Below, piece after piece: positions 60,269 through 64,000 of a stretch of DNA of 64,000 nt (position 1 is the stretch's first letter; every line of letters begins with the position of its first letter). The stretch spans positions 13,995,086-14,059,085 of the forward strand of contig JAOANR010000010.1 of assembly GCA_030278955.1 (NCBI GenBank). The letters are read 5' to 3'. The DNA is from Hygrophila difformis (Eukaryota > Streptophyta > Magnoliopsida > Lamiales > Acanthaceae). Below the pieces are notes generated by a model that saw only the letters and a list, made by a program, of their open reading frames with translations, did no database searches and was not told where the DNA came from. Both the position numbers and the translations under genes were made by a program.

Positions 60269-61590
60269 ATACAAGGCCATCACACGAAAATACTCCATTT
60301 GAAAGGCCACCAAAAGTATTTACCATTACTTCTGAAAATAGAAGTTGTGAAATGACAAAACAGCCCCTGTTAAAAAATATACTCAAGGTTTGGGTTGAAG
60401 GGCAAAATAGGAAATACACAAGGTGGTCATGTCATTCCCCGGCTATCGAGGACTGCCACCACTGCTGTGCAATTAATGCACCCAGAAACCACCTCCTCAC
60501 CATTCATCCCTCTCCCTTTCCAACTTCCTTCTCTCCCTCACCTGTTACCCCCCCCCCCCCCCCCCCCCCCACCCTACGTCTTCTCCCTCTCCCTGTAACC
60601 GAAAATCCTCCCCATTTTATGAGTGCTCGAAGCCACCCCCCACTTTCTTCTCTTCATATCCACCATTCACCCCCCATAACTCTCCTTTTCCCCTTTTTTG
60701 AGCTTGTGAAAGTGACAAAACAGGCCACCCGATGTTGCTTCAAAATCGGACGACACCGGCTCTCCATTTAGGCGACTCCCTCTCGCACGACAAATCGGAC
60801 GACGAAACAGGGATGGCAATGAGTTTGTGGAGTTGGGGTTTTAGTTTATTTGATTTATTTTTGTGTTTGACAGTGTTAAAAGAGGACGATTAGGGTTTAG
60901 GGTTTGTGATTTCTGTGTAGCGATTTGGGATTTTTGTTGATGAAAGAGGACGACACCAGCCCATATTTCTTGTTTTTTGTGCGGTTGATGTGGTTTGAAG
61001 TGAGTTTGGGAAGTTTGGTTGTTGGTATGAAATTTTTTCTTGTTCAGTTCAATCGATTTTGGGTTTTTGAATTTTTTTTTGAATTCCATATTAGTGCTAT
61101 TTTGAAAATACACCGGTGATGTGCATTCGGTATGCTTGTTGGGGTTTTGGGTTCGCAATTTGTTCTTTTCGATTTAGTGCTAGCGCTGCAGCCCCTGTTT
61201 TATGTTTGTTGCGTGGCTTTTTACGTTTTCTGATGTCAGAGTGGAAAAATTGATTATTTGTTGAAATTGTTTCTGGTCGTTACCATCGCCGTTGGGGTTT
61301 TGAAACTTGTTTTATTTTGATACCATTGTCATACTGAAAATATACGTTGTATTGTGCATTTCGTATGCTTGTTGAAAATCCATGTATGATTTGTGTATAT
61401 GACAGTCGTGCATAATCACTAGTCAAGATGTTATGTTACCATGTCTTGCTGTGTTGCAATGTGTGTAGTTGTTTTGTAAAAATTATTAATTTTACAAGCT
61501 TTTGGTGTTGGGCACGAATGTGAACTTGGACACCTGTATTATTGTCACATGACACTGGTATAATTGAAATCTGTTAGCAGGTATCCTGAA
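60269..61590 (+). other. Gene-like leader region with C23 tract
   Basis: CT-rich stretch with a run of 23 C at 60548-60570, then AT-rich sequence that could be a leader intron ending at an acceptor-like GTTAGCAG (61580). No convincing coding exon. Short ORFs here are low-complexity. Confidence 0.4.
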
Positions 61591-62462
61591 ATGGCCCCCA
61601 AACGTCCGCCGAAAGGGAAGAAAACAAAGAATAGTGACAGTGAACAGAAGAGAACGGAGAAGAGTGACAGTGGACAGCGGAAAACGAAGAAGAGTGAAAG
61701 TGAAGAGACGCAAACGAAGGAGGACAATGCAAAGACGAGCGGACAGGCTATCATTATATCACGTTGTACCTTGAGTGAGCTACAAGACGCAACGAATAGC
61801 ATACAAGAGAGAATAACGGACGAACAATGGAAGGCAATCAAGTGCACTCCATTCTACCACTTTGCGAAGATCGATTCGATCTACAGCAGCAAGACGAGGC
61901 TGCAGTCGCTGGTGGAGTGTTTTAATGCGGACTTGGGAGCTTTTATTTTTTGAGAGGGATTTACGGTAAAGTTCAATGCGTGGGAATATTCTGTGGTGCT
62001 GAGGAGCAGACTATGACGATGGAGGAGCCCGCTGGGGTGGAGCAGGCTCAGACAGAGCAAATAGCTGTTCAGCAGGCTCAGATGATGGTGGAGAAGTCGG
62101 CTGATGAGGAGCATGCACAGACGATGGAGGAGAAGCCCGCTGGCGTGGTACAGGATCAGACGATGGAGGAGGAGCCGACAGTTCAGGTGCCGCCTAGGAC
62201 GACGGCTGCAGATCCCAGTGTTGATGCTAGGCCTGATCGTGAGAGTGCTCTTTCTCTGGTTCCACTAGCTGTATACGCTCCAATGGTCCTAGCCTTGACC
62301 ATACCGTCCAGAATCCCTTTGTGGGCCCGTCCCAAGCGAAAAGTTGTCGCTATCCCTCCAGCCCCGAAAGAAGTTCAGACTGCCCCTACCGCGCCCACGA
62401 CTGATGCCCTTGCTGTTGCCATATCCACTGGTGATGCCCAGCTATTCCCGGCCCACGACTGA
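61591..62462 (+). pseudogene. Decayed gene with possible plant-mobile-domain fragment
   Basis: From ATG 61591: a Lys/Ser/Glu-rich N-terminus with three ~10-residue repeats (SDSEQKRTEK, SDSGQRKTKK, SESEETQTKE). Then LTDEQ-like ITDEQWKAIKCTPFYHFAKI and LQSLVECFNADLGAFIF before a TGA at 61951-61953. The same frame continues past the stop with EGFTVKFNAWEYSVVL. The pattern D(E/D)QW.AIK.TPF ... F.P.D/A.. resembles the start of plant mobile domain / Ulp1-linked transposon proteins, by memory only. A different frame (to 62462) gives Glu-rich repeats (MEEPAGVEQAQ, MEEKPAGVVQDQ) and Pro/Ala repeats. Truncated and frame-broken. Confidence 0.45.
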
Positions 62463-62590
62463 TCCCCCTTCTGTTCCCGCGCCCACGAAATGATCCCCCT
62501 GCTGTTCCCGCGCCCACGACTGATGCCCTAGCTATTCCCGTGCCCACGACTGATCCCCATGCTTTTCCCGCGCCCACGACTGATGTTTTC
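62385..62590 (+). repeat. 30-bp minisatellite encoding APTTD-type repeats
   Basis: About five to six units of GCCCACGACTGATSCCCNNGCTNTTCCCGC-like sequence, where read in frame an Ala-Pro-Thr-Thr-Asp-x-x-Ala-x-Pro decapeptide. One unit has an extra base near 62488, which breaks the frame. Confidence 0.85.
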
Positions 62591-62662
62591 GAGCCGAATG
62601 GCGATGCCGCCTCTTTCTCTCATTATCTCAATTGGTTGATCGATTATGATCACTAGTTTGAT

Positions 62663-64000
62663 ATTTGTTGAGTATTAATACAGGTTTATGTGTTGATGGA
62701 TTGATAGTACTATTTATTGGTTGAATATTTGGGTTAATGGTGTTCCGATGAATTGTCGGTATTTTGCCTTTTGATGAATGGTCCACGGTTGTATCTAGAC
62801 AATTGTGATGTTCTTGTTCATTTGTTGGTACTGTGCAAGGTGATGAATGGTATTTTATGTAGAACAGTCGTATTCGCCTCTAAAGAAGTACTGTTGGTAT
62901 TTATTTTTTACAATGATTGCAAACTTGAAACTTTGTTCAGTAATGGTGTCAGACCTGGCAATGAACTAATGGTGTTCGATGAAATCATACCATAAACACT
63001 ATTACATAGATTTCCTTCAAGTACCATTAATTGGTTCATAACAAAGTAGTTAAGAGTACCAAACTAAGTGATGTGGATAATCTTGTAACATAATGTTTGG
63101 TGTTGAGCTAAGTGATATGTATAATCTTGAAACTAAAGTAATGTGTTGGATTAAACTAAGTAATCTTGATAATCTTGAAACACAACTCACTATGTTGAAG
63201 TAGGTGATGTTCCTACAATGGTTCATATAAGTATAGTATATTGCATAAATCGATATGGCTAATGGTTGAGAGTATTTTTCCTACAATGGTTGAAAATTGT
63301 TAAAAGGAAGCCAATACAGTAAATTCGCAACAATAAGCTACTACAACACCCTTAACAACAATAAACATTATAATGATATGAATCAGGAAAGTCAATGATA
63401 TAGATAGGGAACAACAATGGTACTGATCTGACAACAAAAATGGTATTCTAGCTAATCCAAAGAGTTTATCTTATAAAATAGTCATTTGGAAGCGAAACAA
63501 TTCCCAATTGCATCTTGATGTGACACAACGTTGAAGTCTAATTCGCCTTCAATGATAATCGCGATTTAGCGGAATCAAATAAAGAAAGATATCATGTGTG
63601 AGTGAGTGAGAATCTATAACGTGACCCTTCCATTCACATACCTAAGTACCCATCCATTCAAAACATCAATGCAATAAACATTATTACTTTGTTTGCCGTG
63701 AGTGATGCAATATTCTTAGATGTGACCATTTTATGTGATTACTTATAACTATACGTGTTGAACAATAACTTGATTATTTTTTACTTTTTAATGTGTTGAA
63801 CAATAACTGTATTTTCCCACTCCTGGAAGTATTATGTGTCCATTACATTAGTGTTTTCGTTACCAGTTGACTTGTATTTTTTTATTTGTCTTGTAAATGT
63901 CTGTAAAGTGTAAATATGATGTGTGCATCTTTTGTTCGTGAAATACATCATCAGAAACCGATCATTTCATTGCATTCAAAATGGTATCATATATTGAAAC
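62663..64000. other. AT-rich flank, no gene seen
   Basis: No ORF with recognisable domain. Weak direct repeats of an AAGTGATNTGNATAATCTTG-like motif occur at 63065-63185. Confidence 0.5.

Noticed and set aside
60352..60771. 139-residue ORF
   Set aside because: Spans the C23 tract and CT-rich leader-like DNA; composition is Pro/His/Ser low complexity.

Overview
This is plant nuclear DNA, almost certainly from a eudicot. Two genes have typical plant intron-exon structure, AT-rich introns and GT-AG splice sites, and the rest is mostly transposable elements. I cannot name the species. There is no sign of prokaryotic, organellar or viral-genome organisation.

Layout. (1) 0-4.7 kb: adenine phosphoribosyltransferase (APRT) gene, six coding exons on +. 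Its 1.55-kb fifth intron holds a SINE-like copy and a hAT-type element, which itself carries a Stowaway MITE. (2) 5.2-11.0 kb: a nearly full-length plant L1-type LINE (ORF1, then ORF2 with endonuclease, reverse transcriptase and RNase H), disabled by a few small lesions. (3) 12.0-15.5 kb: a Helitron with A|TC...CTAG|T ends and a 3' hairpin, carrying decayed, repeated pieces of a PIF1 helicase. (4) 16.07-50.32 kb: a nest of LTR retrotransposons. The outermost is a Copia element on - (target duplication ATTCT). Into it went a gag-pro-only Gypsy element G1 (-, 19.3-27.6 kb, TATTC) and a large unclassified LTR element E2 (+, 29.4-49.1 kb). E2 is itself interrupted by an unresolved block X (33.45-39.0 kb) and, inside its right LTR, by a second gag-pro-only Gypsy element G2 (+, 40.1-48.3 kb, CTACG). 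(5) 50.3-58.9 kb: two Stowaway MITEs, then a chloroplast-type DnaJ (DjA) chaperone gene with eleven exons and a TRIM element in each of introns 2 and 9. (6) 59.03-60.26 kb: a Mutator-like foldback element with ~530-bp inverted arms and a 10-bp target duplication. (7) 60.3-64 kb: a decayed gene-like stretch with a possible plant-mobile-domain fragment and decapeptide-encoding minisatellites, then unremarkable AT-rich DNA.

Only APRT (purine salvage) and the DnaJ gene (plastid protein folding) look like working cellular genes. G1 and G2 have gag and protease but no reverse transcriptase or integrase, so they would need a partner element to move.

Most interesting: G1, G2 and X each carry their own short palindrome. 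In G1 and G2 it occurs in the LTR and again, diverged, several times between the protease and the 3' LTR. In X it forms nested hairpins. E2 encodes a broken protein I cannot assign to a known family. All coordinates, splice sites and target duplications were read by eye; no similarity search was run.
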